Source: Dehalococcoidia bacterium
Lineage (GTDB): Bacteria > Chloroflexota > Dehalococcoidia > JAENJB01
Direction of reading: 5' to 3'
DNA length: 6,255 nucleotides
NCBI GenBank assembly: GCA_030690705.1
Contig: JAUYGE010000042.1
Coordinates: forward strand, 1-6,255
Shown here: positions 1 to 5,491 of the stretch, piece by piece
Layout of the letters: every line of letters begins with the position of its first letter
Numbering within the stretch: position 1 is the first letter of the stretch
The notes under the pieces: generated by a model
Database searches by the model: none
Seen by the model: only the letters and a program-made list of their open reading frames with translations
Told to the model about the DNA's origin: nothing
Made by a program: the position numbers and the translations under genes

Positions 1-1
1 A

Positions 2-30
2 AGTGTACAGCACAATGTTTGCTTTGTCAA
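2..30 (-). promoter_or_regulatory. sigma70-like promoter reading out of the left edge
   Basis: Read on the minus strand, a perfect -35 box TTGACA (positions 30-25) is followed by a 17-nt spacer and a -10-like box TACACT (positions 7-2, four of six consensus bases). Transcription would start just beyond the left edge and drive a minus-strand gene that is not visible. The promoter is embedded in the inverted repeat at 12-42, so a repressor bound there would cover the -35 box and spacer. The boxes and spacing are seen; promoter activity is inferred. Confidence 0.55.
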
Positions 31-42
31 GACAAACATTGT
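12..42. promoter_or_regulatory. operator-like perfect inverted repeat
   Basis: The arms ACAATGTTTG (12-21) and CAAACATTGT (33-42) are perfect 10-bp inverted repeats around an 11-nt spacer. A second palindrome, TTTGTC-AA-GACAAA (23-36), is nested inside and contains the minus-strand -35 box. Such AT-rich nested palindromes over a promoter are typical binding sites for dimeric repressors of the TetR, MarR or GntR type. No regulator gene is in the window, so the family cannot be named. An RNA hairpin is a less likely alternative, because a transcript from the minus-strand promoter would start to the left of the repeat. Confidence 0.55.
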
Positions 43-51
43 CATTATTAT
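24..51 (+). promoter_or_regulatory. possible weak divergent promoter
   Basis: On the plus strand TTGTCA (24-29, five of six consensus) is followed after 16 nt by TATTAT (46-51, five of six). It shares the palindrome with the minus-strand promoter. No convincing plus-strand gene follows before the antisense 3' end of the molybdenum hydroxylase gene. It may therefore be a chance match in AT-rich DNA, or it may make a short non-coding or antisense transcript. Confidence 0.2.
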
Positions 52-363
52 CGGTCAATACTTGCGAAGACCGCTATTAAGGGTCGTGCAAAGCCGAAAG
101 AGGGCTCGCGCGGGCGCTTTTAAGGAATAATAGAGGAAAAAATTGGCTACGCCTTTTGAGGAAATATTCATCAAATGTCCATTGTCCAGCTAGCACACAC
201 CAGCATGCGCTAATCTATTGGTACAACAATGGAAAGAGGCACGGCAATCCAGAGGGTGTGGACGATGCCTGGGAGCACAAGATGCCATAACTCGACTGCA
301 GGAAGGTCAAGCAGGCGCGATCTGGAGCGCCTGGGCGCGTCGGGGATACGAAAGTGTGGCCTG
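43..363. other. intergenic region, no gene recognised
   Basis: This stretch separates the stop of the molybdenum hydroxylase gene from the promoter at the left edge. Positions 43-230 are comparatively AT-rich, and 231-363 are GC-rich. Neither strand shows a recognisable protein, tRNA or structured RNA. Small features seen are a 5-bp inverted repeat TTTGA/TCAAA (155-159, 171-175), a tandem TGTCCAT/TGTCCAG near 176-190 and the hairpin at 312-333. The open frames here continue antisense into the neighbouring gene and resemble no family I know. Confidence 0.6.
312..333 (-). terminator. possible terminator hairpin after molybdenum hydroxylase gene
   Basis: CAGGCGC (312-318) and GCGCCTG (327-333) form a perfect 7-bp GC-rich stem with an 8-nt loop, about 30 nt past the stop codon on the minus strand. 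It is followed by CTTGACCTT rather than a clean U tract, so intrinsic termination would be weak. It could equally be a stabilising 3' hairpin. Confidence 0.35.
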
Positions 364-2640
364 CTACTGGCCCGCTGCTTCTCCCGATTTCAGTGCTCGC
401 AGCACTTTCTCCGGTGTGATGGGCAGGTCGGTAACGCGCACTCCCACTGCGTCCCAGATGGCGTTGGCGATGGCCGCAGCCACAGGCACATATGGGAGCT
501 CTCCGACACTCTTGGCCCCGAATGGACCGTCATCATCCAGTTCCTCAATGATGCTAGGCTCTATGTTGGGCACGTCTACCGCCGTGGGCATCCGGTAGTC
601 CATAAGAGAGTCGTTCGTCACTCTCCCTCCGTCAAAGGTAATGCGCTCGGTCAGGGCGAAGCCCAAGCCGCTAGCCGCTCCCCCTTGAATCTGGCCTTCC
701 ACGCCTAGAGGATTGATAACCTGGCCTACATCCTGGGCGGCCACCAGTCTCAGTACCCGGATATCGCCCGTTTCCCGGTCCACTTCCACCTGCGCCACTT
801 GAGAGGCATAGGTGTGTCCGAGAAAGGAAGTCCCGGCAATGCCCTCGGTGTATGAGGGGTCGGTGGCGGGCATAAGGCGGTCTTGAGAAGCAGAGCCGAT
901 GAGAGGCCCCTTCCCTTTGCTCATGACGAGGGAGCTAATGGCGACGGCCTTTTCCGGGGAACCCTTCACCCGTACCTGGCCATTGACTAACTCCAGGTCG
1001 TCTGCCTTAGCCTCCAACTGGTCGGCGGCCCGCTCCAGAAGCTGGCTCCGTACGTTCTCAGCGGCCATTTTGACTGTTAGTCCGGCGGTGAAAGTCTGGC
1101 GGCTGGCCCCTGAGGGCCCCTCATATGGGGTGGCATCCGTATCCGAATAGTTGCGTGAGATGCTGGACATGGGAAGGCCCAGCACTTCGGATGCTATCTG
1201 GACCAGGGTAGTGTGTGTACCTGAACCATGCTCTACGGCTCCCGTGATAAGTACGGCGGTCCCATCCTCGTTCATTTTCAGAGCAGCGCTGGACGGGCCC
1301 GTGCCACTATGCCACTCGCCGCAAGCCATCCCCCATCCTATCCCCTCTTTCTTAGGTCGTTCTCGCCACCTGGACACCTCCGCCGCCCGCTCCAGCGCCT
1401 GGCGAATGGAGAGGTTGTGTAGCTTCTGTCCCGTAGGGGAAATATCCCCATCCACAAAGGCGTTCTTCAGCCTCAGGTCCACGGGGTCCATGCCCAAACT
1501 ATTGGCCATAGTCTCCATCATGGACTCCATCGCAAAAACAACCTGGGGAGAGCCAGGAGCTCGGCAGTTGCCAAAGCTAGTCTTATTGGTATAGACGCAA
1601 TAGCCATCGAGACGCACGTGGGGGATGCGATAGACCCCCTGCAAGGCGGCCGTCTTACCCACGACCCGGGGGCCGGTGTCGGCATAGGCCCCAGAGTCTA
1701 AGACTACTCTGCCCTCTAGAGCCACCAGGGTGCCATCCCTCTTTATTCCCACCTTCATCTCTATCAGACTGGGATGTCGGGGATGGACGCAGGCGAATTC
1801 CTGGCGCCAGCTCAGTTCCATCCTCACCGGGCGGCCGGTCCGACGGGCCAGCAAAGAGGCAAGGGGCTCCAGGGCCGCACTCCCCTTTCCGCCGAAGTCA
1901 CCACCCAGGTAGGGAGTTATAACACGCACTTGGGACATGGGTATCTTTAGAGCTTGGGAAAGCTCCTGTCGAGCGCGGAAGGCCCCTTTAACGGTAGTCC
2001 AAGCGGTTACCTTGCCGGAAGGGTCTACCGACGCCAGCGAGGTATGAGGCTCGATATAGCCCTGGTGCACCGCCGGCGTTTGGAAACGCTCCTCGAAGAC
2101 CAGGTCAGCTTCTGCCCAGCCTTGCGCCATGTCACCATGATGGATTTTCACATGGGTGCATACGTTGCCGTAGCGGGCAGTCTTGAAGTTAATGGCGTAG
2201 GATAAGAGGTCCTCGTGGATGATGGGCGCCTCCGGCTTCATCGCCTCTAAGGGATCGAAGACTGCCGGCATCTCCTCGTATTCTACCTGGATAAGGTCGA
2301 GGGCCTCTTCAGCAATATCTGGGTCCGTTGCGGCCACCGCCGCAACATACTCACCCCGAAAACGGACCTTGCCGGTGGCGATGACGGGCTGGTCTCTGAG
2401 GAGAGGGCCCAGCCTAACGCCAAGGGTATCATGCTCAGTGATGACGCCCCGGACCCCCGGCAGCCTTAGCGCCCGGCTCACATCAATATGGGCGATGTGG
2501 GCATGGGATAGGGGGCTCAAGAGTACCTTGCCGTGGAGCATCCTGGGGACATGAATGTCGCCGGTGTAAATTGCCGACCCAGTAGCCTTGTCTAGGGCAT
2601 CTACCCTGGGCAATGCTTTTCCCACTGTCTGGTATGCCAT
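364..2640 (-). CDS. xanthine dehydrogenase-family molybdopterin-binding large subunit
   Basis: This is the catalytic molybdenum subunit of a molybdenum hydroxylase (xanthine dehydrogenase/aldehyde oxidase/CO dehydrogenase superfamily), 758 residues, a usual full length. Such subunits bind Mo-pterin and hydroxylate N-heterocycles, aldehydes or aromatics, passing electrons to 2Fe-2S and FAD subunits. Residues about 18-134 match the N-terminal a/b hammerhead domain. The Mo-binding region follows, with GGDFGGKG at 246-253 and NCRAPGSPQ at 358-366. The C-terminal part has GASRQTF and GAKSVGE, whose Glu714 aligns with the catalytic glutamate. The CO dehydrogenase loop AYxCSFR is absent, so it should not be called CoxL; the substrate is unknown. 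Lys218 stands where CoxL and bovine xanthine dehydrogenase have an active-site Gln, and HGSG replaces the usual GQG. The start was set at the ATG at 2640 because AGGAGGT lies 7 nt upstream; the ATG at 2661 would add seven residues. It has its own promoter and no partner subunit gene in the window. Confidence 0.9.
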   Translation of the reverse strand: MAYQTVGKALPRVDALDKATGSAIYTGDIHVPRMLHGKVLLSPLSHAHIAHIDVSRALRLPGVRGVITEHDTLGVRLGPLLRDQPVIATGKVRFRGEYVAAVAATDPDIAEEALDLIQVEYEEMPAVFDPLEAMKPEAPIIHEDLLSYAINFKTARYGNVCTHVKIHHGDMAQGWAEADLVFEERFQTPAVHQGYIEPHTSLASVDPSGKVTAWTTVKGAFRARQELSQALKIPMSQVRVITPYLGGDFGGKGSAALEPLASLLARRTGRPVRMELSWRQEFACVHPRHPSLIEMKVGIKRDGTLVALEGRVVLDSGAYADTGPRVVGKTAALQGVYRIPHVRLDGYCVYTNKTSFGNCRAPGSPQVVFAMESMMETMANSLGMDPVDLRLKNAFVDGDISPTGQKLHNLSIRQALERAAEVSRWRERPKKEGIGWGMACGEWHSGTGPSSAALKMNEDGTAVLITGAVEHGSGTHTTLVQIASEVLGLPMSSISRNYSDTDATPYEGPSGASRQTFTAGLTVKMAAENVRSQLLERAADQLEAKADDLELVNGQVRVKGSPEKAVAISSLVMSKGKGPLIGSASQDRLMPATDPSYTEGIAGTSFLGHTYASQVAQVEVDRETGDIRVLRLVAAQDVGQVINPLGVEGQIQGGAASGLGFALTERITFDGGRVTNDSLMDYRMPTAVDVPNIEPSIIEELDDDGPFGAKSVGELPYVPVAAAIANAIWDAVGVRVTDLPITPEKVLRALKSGEAAGQ

Positions 2641-2647
2641 TGACGTT

Positions 2648-2654
2648 ACCTCCT
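2648..2654 (-). promoter_or_regulatory. strong Shine-Dalgarno deciding the start at 2640
   Basis: On the minus strand AGGAGGT lies 7 nt before the ATG at 2640-2638. It falls inside the longer open frame beginning at 2661, so that upstream ATG is unlikely to be the true start. The encoded N-terminus MAYQTVGK followed by RVDALDKATG also fits the family pattern. Confidence 0.85.
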
Positions 2655-2718
2655 GGCACAATGGTTGGGGCCTACCTTAGCCTCCGAGTTGATCCTTTAG
2701 ACGCCTGGGATGTGGTAT

Positions 2719-2747
2719 ATGGTAGCGCAGGCGAGCGCGCGCGTCAA
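2719..2747 (-). promoter_or_regulatory. sigma70-like promoter for the molybdenum hydroxylase gene
   Basis: On the minus strand TTGACG (2747-2742, five of six consensus) is followed by a 17-nt GC-rich spacer and TACCAT (2724-2719, four of six). Transcription would begin near 2712 and give a leader of about 70 nt before the start at 2640. The promoter lies between the gene and the insertion sequence, so the element has probably not cut the gene off from its promoter. No operator-like palindrome is obvious within it. Confidence 0.55.
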
Positions 2748-2786
2748 GCGTCCATGTGATCTTAGGGTCTTTCATAACAACCCCCA

Positions 2787-2837
2787 AACCCGCCAGAGGC
2801 GGGTTGAAGGAGCGCCTTCTGCGTCCGCCTGAGGCGG
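2787..2837. repeat. cluster of three adjacent hairpins
   Basis: Three perfect inverted repeats lie almost end to end: AACCCGCC-AGA-GGCGGGTT (2787-2805), GAAGG-AGCG-CCTTC (2806-2819) and CCGCC-TGA-GGCGG (2825-2837). The first and third share a CCGCC/GGCGG core, as expected of REP-like or BIME-like dispersed palindromes. They lie upstream of the molybdenum hydroxylase promoter and outside the candidate left IS end. There is no clear U tract on either side, so a simple intrinsic terminator is not favoured. The pairing is seen; membership of a genome-wide repeat family is inferred. Confidence 0.6.
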
Positions 2838-2884
2838 GCCAGGATATGTTGGTGGGTAGTGCACGCTGAGGGATAGAGAAGCAT

Positions 2885-2904
2885 CTCAGAGCTTGTGATT
2901 TTTT
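2885..2904 (+). repeat. candidate left terminal inverted repeat of the IS
   Basis: CTCAGAGCTTGTGATTTTTT here matches the reverse complement of 4514-4533 at 14 of 20 positions, with shared blocks AGAG, TGTGA and TTT. It lies 117 nt before the transposase start. The match is imperfect and was found by eye, so the boundary could be off by several bases. Confidence 0.4.
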
Positions 2905-2982
2905 CACCGGCCTGTGCCATCCGCCAGGGTTTGATGAAAACAGCAGATGCCATATCTTATGGTCGCGTTTTCGGTGAACTTG

Positions 2983-2991
2983 TGGTATAGT
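2983..2991 (+). promoter_or_regulatory. extended -10 promoter of the transposase
   Basis: TGG followed by TATAGT (2986-2991, five of six consensus) forms a TGn-extended -10 element 30 nt before the transposase start codon. No good -35 box is found 16-18 nt upstream, which extended -10 promoters tolerate. The expected transcript would start near 2998 and have a leader of about 24 nt. Confidence 0.5.
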
Positions 2992-3021
2992 AGGAAGGAA
3001 GTATGCTACCGGAGATGAATC

Positions 3022-4365
3022 GTGAGCCAGATATCGCTGCCTAACCTGCCTGATCCCGTCATACCGCCCCCATCGGCTCCGGCCACACCAGCGACGGCCC
3101 GGGTCTACCGTCCCGTACGGAACCAGCAGGAGTGGGTGGCGCAGGATCTGGACAGCCTGCTCCCCCAAGACCACCAAGCCCGGGCTGTCTGGGCCGTGCT
3201 GGAGGGGATGGACTTGGGCGCCTTCTACGCCAACATCAAGGCGGTGCTGGACCGGCCGGGGCATCCCGCCTCCGACCCGCAGGTGCTCCTGGCGCTGTGG
3301 GTCTACGCCACGGTGGAAGGGGTAGGTAGTGCTCGTCAGTTGGACCGGCTCTGTCACGAGCACGCCGCCTACCGCTGGCTGCGGGGTGGCGTGCCCGTCA
3401 ACTACCATATGCTCTCCGACTTCCGGGTGGCGCGCCGTGCGTCCCTGGACGACCTGCTGACCCAGATCGTGGGGTGTCTGCTGGCGGGTGATGTGGTCAG
3501 CCTGAACCAGGTGGCGCAGGACGGGATGCGGGTACGCGCCAGCGCCGGGGCTGCCTCCTTCCGGCGGAAGGAGACGCTGGAGCGCTGTCTGGAGGAGGCC
3601 AAGGAGCAGGTACAGATGCTGGCCCAGGAGCGGGAGCATCCGGAGCCGGGCGTGACCAAGCGTCAGGAGGCGGCGCGGGAACGGGCCGCTCGGGAGCGGG
3701 AGCAGCGGGTGGCCGAGGCGCTGGCGTACCTGCCCCAGGCCAAGGAGCGGCAGCAGCGGACCCGGGCCACGGACGAGCGAGAGAAGGTGACCGCGCCGCG
3801 GGTCTCCACCACGGACCCGGAGGCGCGGGTAATGAAGATGCCCGATGGGGGGTTCAGGCCCGCCTACAACGTGGAACTGGCCACGGTGAAGGCCGCGGGA
3901 AAGGCCCACGGCGTCATCGTGGGGGTTGCGGTGACCCCAGAGGGCACGGACGCAGCCCAGGCCGTGCCCATGGAGGAGCAGGTGCAGGAGCGGACGGGGA
4001 TGCATCCCCAGGACTACTTGGTGGACGGCGGGTTTGCCTCCCGGGAGGCGATCACGACCCTGGCGCAGCGCGGTATCACGGTCTATGCCCCGGTGCGGCT
4101 GCCCCGGAACAAGCCGGAGGAGGAGCGCTACCTGCCACGGGAGGGCGATAGCCCGGAGGTAGTGGCATGGCGGGAGCGCATGGCCACCACGGAGGCCAAA
4201 GCGGTCTACAAGACCAGGGGCGCCCTGGCGGAATGGGCGAACGCCCAGGTACGCCACTTGGGGGTCTCCCAGTTCACGGTGCGGGGGGTCGCCAAGGTCA
4301 CCACAGTGATGCTGTTGATAGCGGTGACCCACAACCTCTTGCGCTGGCTGGCCTGGACCACCTAG
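3022..4365 (+). CDS. IS1182-family DDE transposase
   Basis: This 447-residue transposase catalyses cut and strand transfer of the surrounding insertion sequence. Residues about 42-136 form the N-terminal DUF772 (InsH-type) region, with LDSLLPQDHQAR, DPQVLLALWVYA and the family signature VNYHMLSDFR. The catalytic triad can be placed as Asp167 (QDGMRVRAS), Asp335 (LVDGGFAS) and Glu404 (LAEWANAQ). The last is followed by VRGVAKV and HNLLRW, typical of the family's C-terminus. Between the first two acidic residues lies a charged helical stretch (about 185-250) that is probably coiled coil. The frame is unbroken and the length normal, so the enzyme may be active. The start is GTG at 3022, with GGAG at 3011-3014 seven nt upstream; the nearby ATG at 3015 is in another frame. 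The gene is divergent from the molybdenum hydroxylase gene and convergent with the HAD gene. Confidence 0.93.
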   Translation: MSQISLPNLPDPVIPPPSAPATPATARVYRPVRNQQEWVAQDLDSLLPQDHQARAVWAVLEGMDLGAFYANIKAVLDRPGHPASDPQVLLALWVYATVEGVGSARQLDRLCHEHAAYRWLRGGVPVNYHMLSDFRVARRASLDDLLTQIVGCLLAGDVVSLNQVAQDGMRVRASAGAASFRRKETLERCLEEAKEQVQMLAQEREHPEPGVTKRQEAARERAAREREQRVAEALAYLPQAKERQQRTRATDEREKVTAPRVSTTDPEARVMKMPDGGFRPAYNVELATVKAAGKAHGVIVGVAVTPEGTDAAQAVPMEEQVQERTGMHPQDYLVDGGFASREAITTLAQRGITVYAPVRLPRNKPEEERYLPREGDSPEVVAWRERMATTEAKAVYKTRGALAEWANAQVRHLGVSQFTVRGVAKVTTVMLLIAVTHNLLRWLAWTT

Positions 4366-4390
4366 TGAGGACCACGGCAGGCGGCGCACG

Positions 4391-4420
4391 GCGGGCAGGC
4401 CCGCGGGCGCCAGGGGCGCC
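4391..4420 (+). repeat. tandem GC-rich hairpins after transposase stop
   Basis: GCGGG-CAGG-CCCGC (4391-4404) and GGCGCC-AGG-GGCGCC (4406-4420) are two perfect stem-loops beginning 25 nt after the transposase stop. No U tract follows. They may stabilise or end the transposase mRNA, or act as a roadblock against transcription entering from the HAD side. They may also be a chance product of very GC-rich sequence. Confidence 0.4.
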
Positions 4421-4513
4421 GGAGCAGCGAGGAGTGCGAGCCACAACCGGGCGCCGCTGAGACGAACCCGGTCGGCCCAGGCGATCTGAATCATGAGATT
4501 GACGTCAGACACA

Positions 4514-4533
4514 TTAAACTCACAGACTCTCAG
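4514..4533 (-). repeat. candidate right terminal inverted repeat of the IS
   Basis: The reverse complement reads CTGAGAGTCTGTGAGTTTAA and matches the left candidate end at 14 of 20 positions. It lies 148 nt past the transposase stop, next to a REP-like repeat on the host side. Confidence 0.4.
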
Positions 4534-4543
4534 CGCGTCTTCT

Positions 4544-4570
4544 AGACCCTTCGCTGCGCTCGGGGTGACA
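4544..4570 (-). repeat. REP-like dispersed repeat unit
   Basis: On the minus strand this begins TGTCACCCC and continues GAGCGCAGCGAAGGGTCT. It closely resembles the widely scattered intergenic repeat of the form TGTCATTCTGAGCG followed by AAGCGAAGAATCT, known from many bacterial genomes. ACCC and GGGT near its ends can pair to give an imperfect hairpin. It lies only about 10 nt outside the candidate right IS end and downstream of the HAD gene, a usual position for such repeats. Family membership rests on my recognition of the pattern. Confidence 0.5.
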
Positions 4571-4593
4571 GCTTTCACTTGGGGCGAAATCCC

Positions 4594-4615
4594 GCACCGA
4601 TTGGGGTAATCGTGC
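4594..4615 (-). terminator. possible terminator hairpin after the HAD gene
   Basis: CGATT (4598-4602) and AATCG (4608-4612) pair around a 5-nt loop. GCA (4594-4596) and TGC (4613-4615) extend the stem past one bulged base. It lies about 40 nt beyond the HAD stop codon on the minus strand. No run of U follows, so it is at best a weak intrinsic terminator. Confidence 0.3.
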
Positions 4616-4654
4616 TACGGGTGATATAAGGTCTATTCTCAAGGTACCGGTCGG

Positions 4655-5491
4655 TTATTTGGCAGCCTGTACAGCCAAGAAGATGCGCTCCAGCGCCTGC
4701 GCTGCTCCATCCTCTTGAAGAGAACCTGTGACCCACTCGGCCGCGGCTTGTACCTCCAGCGGGGCATGTGTCATCGCGATACCCAGACCGGCCCACTGGA
4801 TCATCTCCAGGTCGTTTAGGCCATCGCCCAGGGCTACGGTCTCTTCCTGGGGTATATGTAGATAGCTGGCTAAAAATGCTAACGCAGTGCCTTTGTTGCA
4901 CTCAGAGTGAGCGATCTCACAAAACATGGGGAGAGACTTGGTGATATACAGACTACTGCCGAAAACTGCCCGCAGTTCTCCCATGACGTGGTCTATGGTG
5001 GCCTCCTCGCTGACGATTACAACTTTTGTAGGTGGCGATTTCAGAAAGGCCAGCAGGTCACCTACAGGATGAAGCGGCACTCTGGCGATTCGTACGTAGC
5101 GCTCGGCTTCGGGCGTGATCCTCTCCACATAGAGCTCATCGTCTACGTAAGCATTGACATGTAGGCCCCAGTGACGCGCCATCTCGATAACCTGTCGGGC
5201 CTGTTCCAGGGGCACGGGCCGATGGAATAGGACCTCTCTGGATATGGGGTCCCGGACGAGGGCCCCCTGGTAACAGATAAGGGGTAGAGTGATTTCTAGC
5301 TCTTGTGCGAAGGGCAAAGCCGATTGGAACATGCGACCGGTGGCCAGAGTCACCAAGACGCCGATCTCCTTCACTCGTTGTATTGCCCGCTTCGCCTTGG
5401 AGGAGAAGACCAGGTCCCGACCCAGCAGGGTGTCATCCAAGTCCAGGGCTACCAGGCGATAGGGCAACCGGTGGCCGTCGTCAGGCCGCAA
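4655..5491 (-). CDS. Cof-type HAD-IIB family phosphatase
   Basis: This 278-residue cytoplasmic enzyme belongs to the Cof/HAD-IIB group of Mg-dependent phosphatases, which dephosphorylate small metabolites such as sugar phosphates or nucleotides. All four HAD motifs are present: motif I DLDDT with nucleophile Asp17 and acid-base Asp19, motif II ATGR with Thr51, motif III Lys200 in NKGTAL, and motif IV GDGLND with Asp223 and Asp227. The region between motifs II and III (about 80-190) is the C2-type cap that sets substrate choice; the substrate cannot be told from sequence. Length is normal. The start is a TTG at 5491; a stop codon two codons upstream rules out a longer reading, and GGTGAT lies 5 nt before it. 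The start overlaps the end of prmC by 11 nt, which suggests translational coupling in one operon. The insertion sequence lies beyond its 3' end and does not damage it. Confidence 0.9.
   Translation of the reverse strand: MRPDDGHRLPYRLVALDLDDTLLGRDLVFSSKAKRAIQRVKEIGVLVTLATGRMFQSALPFAQELEITLPLICYQGALVRDPISREVLFHRPVPLEQARQVIEMARHWGLHVNAYVDDELYVERITPEAERYVRIARVPLHPVGDLLAFLKSPPTKVVIVSEEATIDHVMGELRAVFGSSLYITKSLPMFCEIAHSECNKGTALAFLASYLHIPQEETVALGDGLNDLEMIQWAGLGIAMTHAPLEVQAAAEWVTGSLQEDGAAQALERIFLAVQAAK

Larger units (their letters stand above)
2885..4533 (+). mobile_element. IS1182-family insertion sequence
   Basis: A complete transposase gene lies between two imperfect inverted repeats about 1.65 kb apart, a usual size for IS1182-family elements. 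The transposase is certain; the exact ends are not. No target site duplication is evident beside the proposed ends, and the next bases (GCAT on the left, CGCG on the right) do not match. The element sits between the HAD gene and the molybdenum hydroxylase gene and reads against both. It carries no passenger gene that I can see. Its GC content and arginine- and glutamate-rich coding style do not stand out from the host, so it may be a long-adapted resident. Confidence 0.6.

Noticed and set aside
218..708. Two overlapping plus-strand open frames near the left end
   Set aside because: They run antisense into the 3' end of the molybdenum hydroxylase gene, lack a good ribosome site and have no recognisable domain.
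364..2640. Annotation as aerobic CO dehydrogenase large subunit (CoxL)
   Set aside because: The AYxCSFR active-site loop that defines form I CO dehydrogenase is missing; the corresponding stretch reads FGNCRAPG, and the site glutamine is replaced by lysine.
2641..2712. Molybdenum cofactor riboswitch in the hydroxylase leader
   Set aside because: The predicted leader is only about 70 nt and shows no elaborate conserved folding that I can identify, which is too short for the known Moco RNA motif.
2762..2953. 63-codon minus-strand frame between the IS and the hydroxylase gene
   Set aside because: It is made mostly of the hairpin repeats and the candidate IS end, and its sequence reads like translated repeat DNA.
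3015..3017. ATG at 3015 as transposase start
   Set aside because: It is out of frame with the transposase. The GTG at 3022 has a GGAG site at a good distance.
2677..4578. 633-codon open frame on the minus strand across the insertion sequence
   Set aside because: It lies antisense to the clear transposase, is very rich in Pro, Gly, His, Leu and Arg as expected of an out-of-frame GC-rich read, runs through the hairpin cluster, and matches no family I know.
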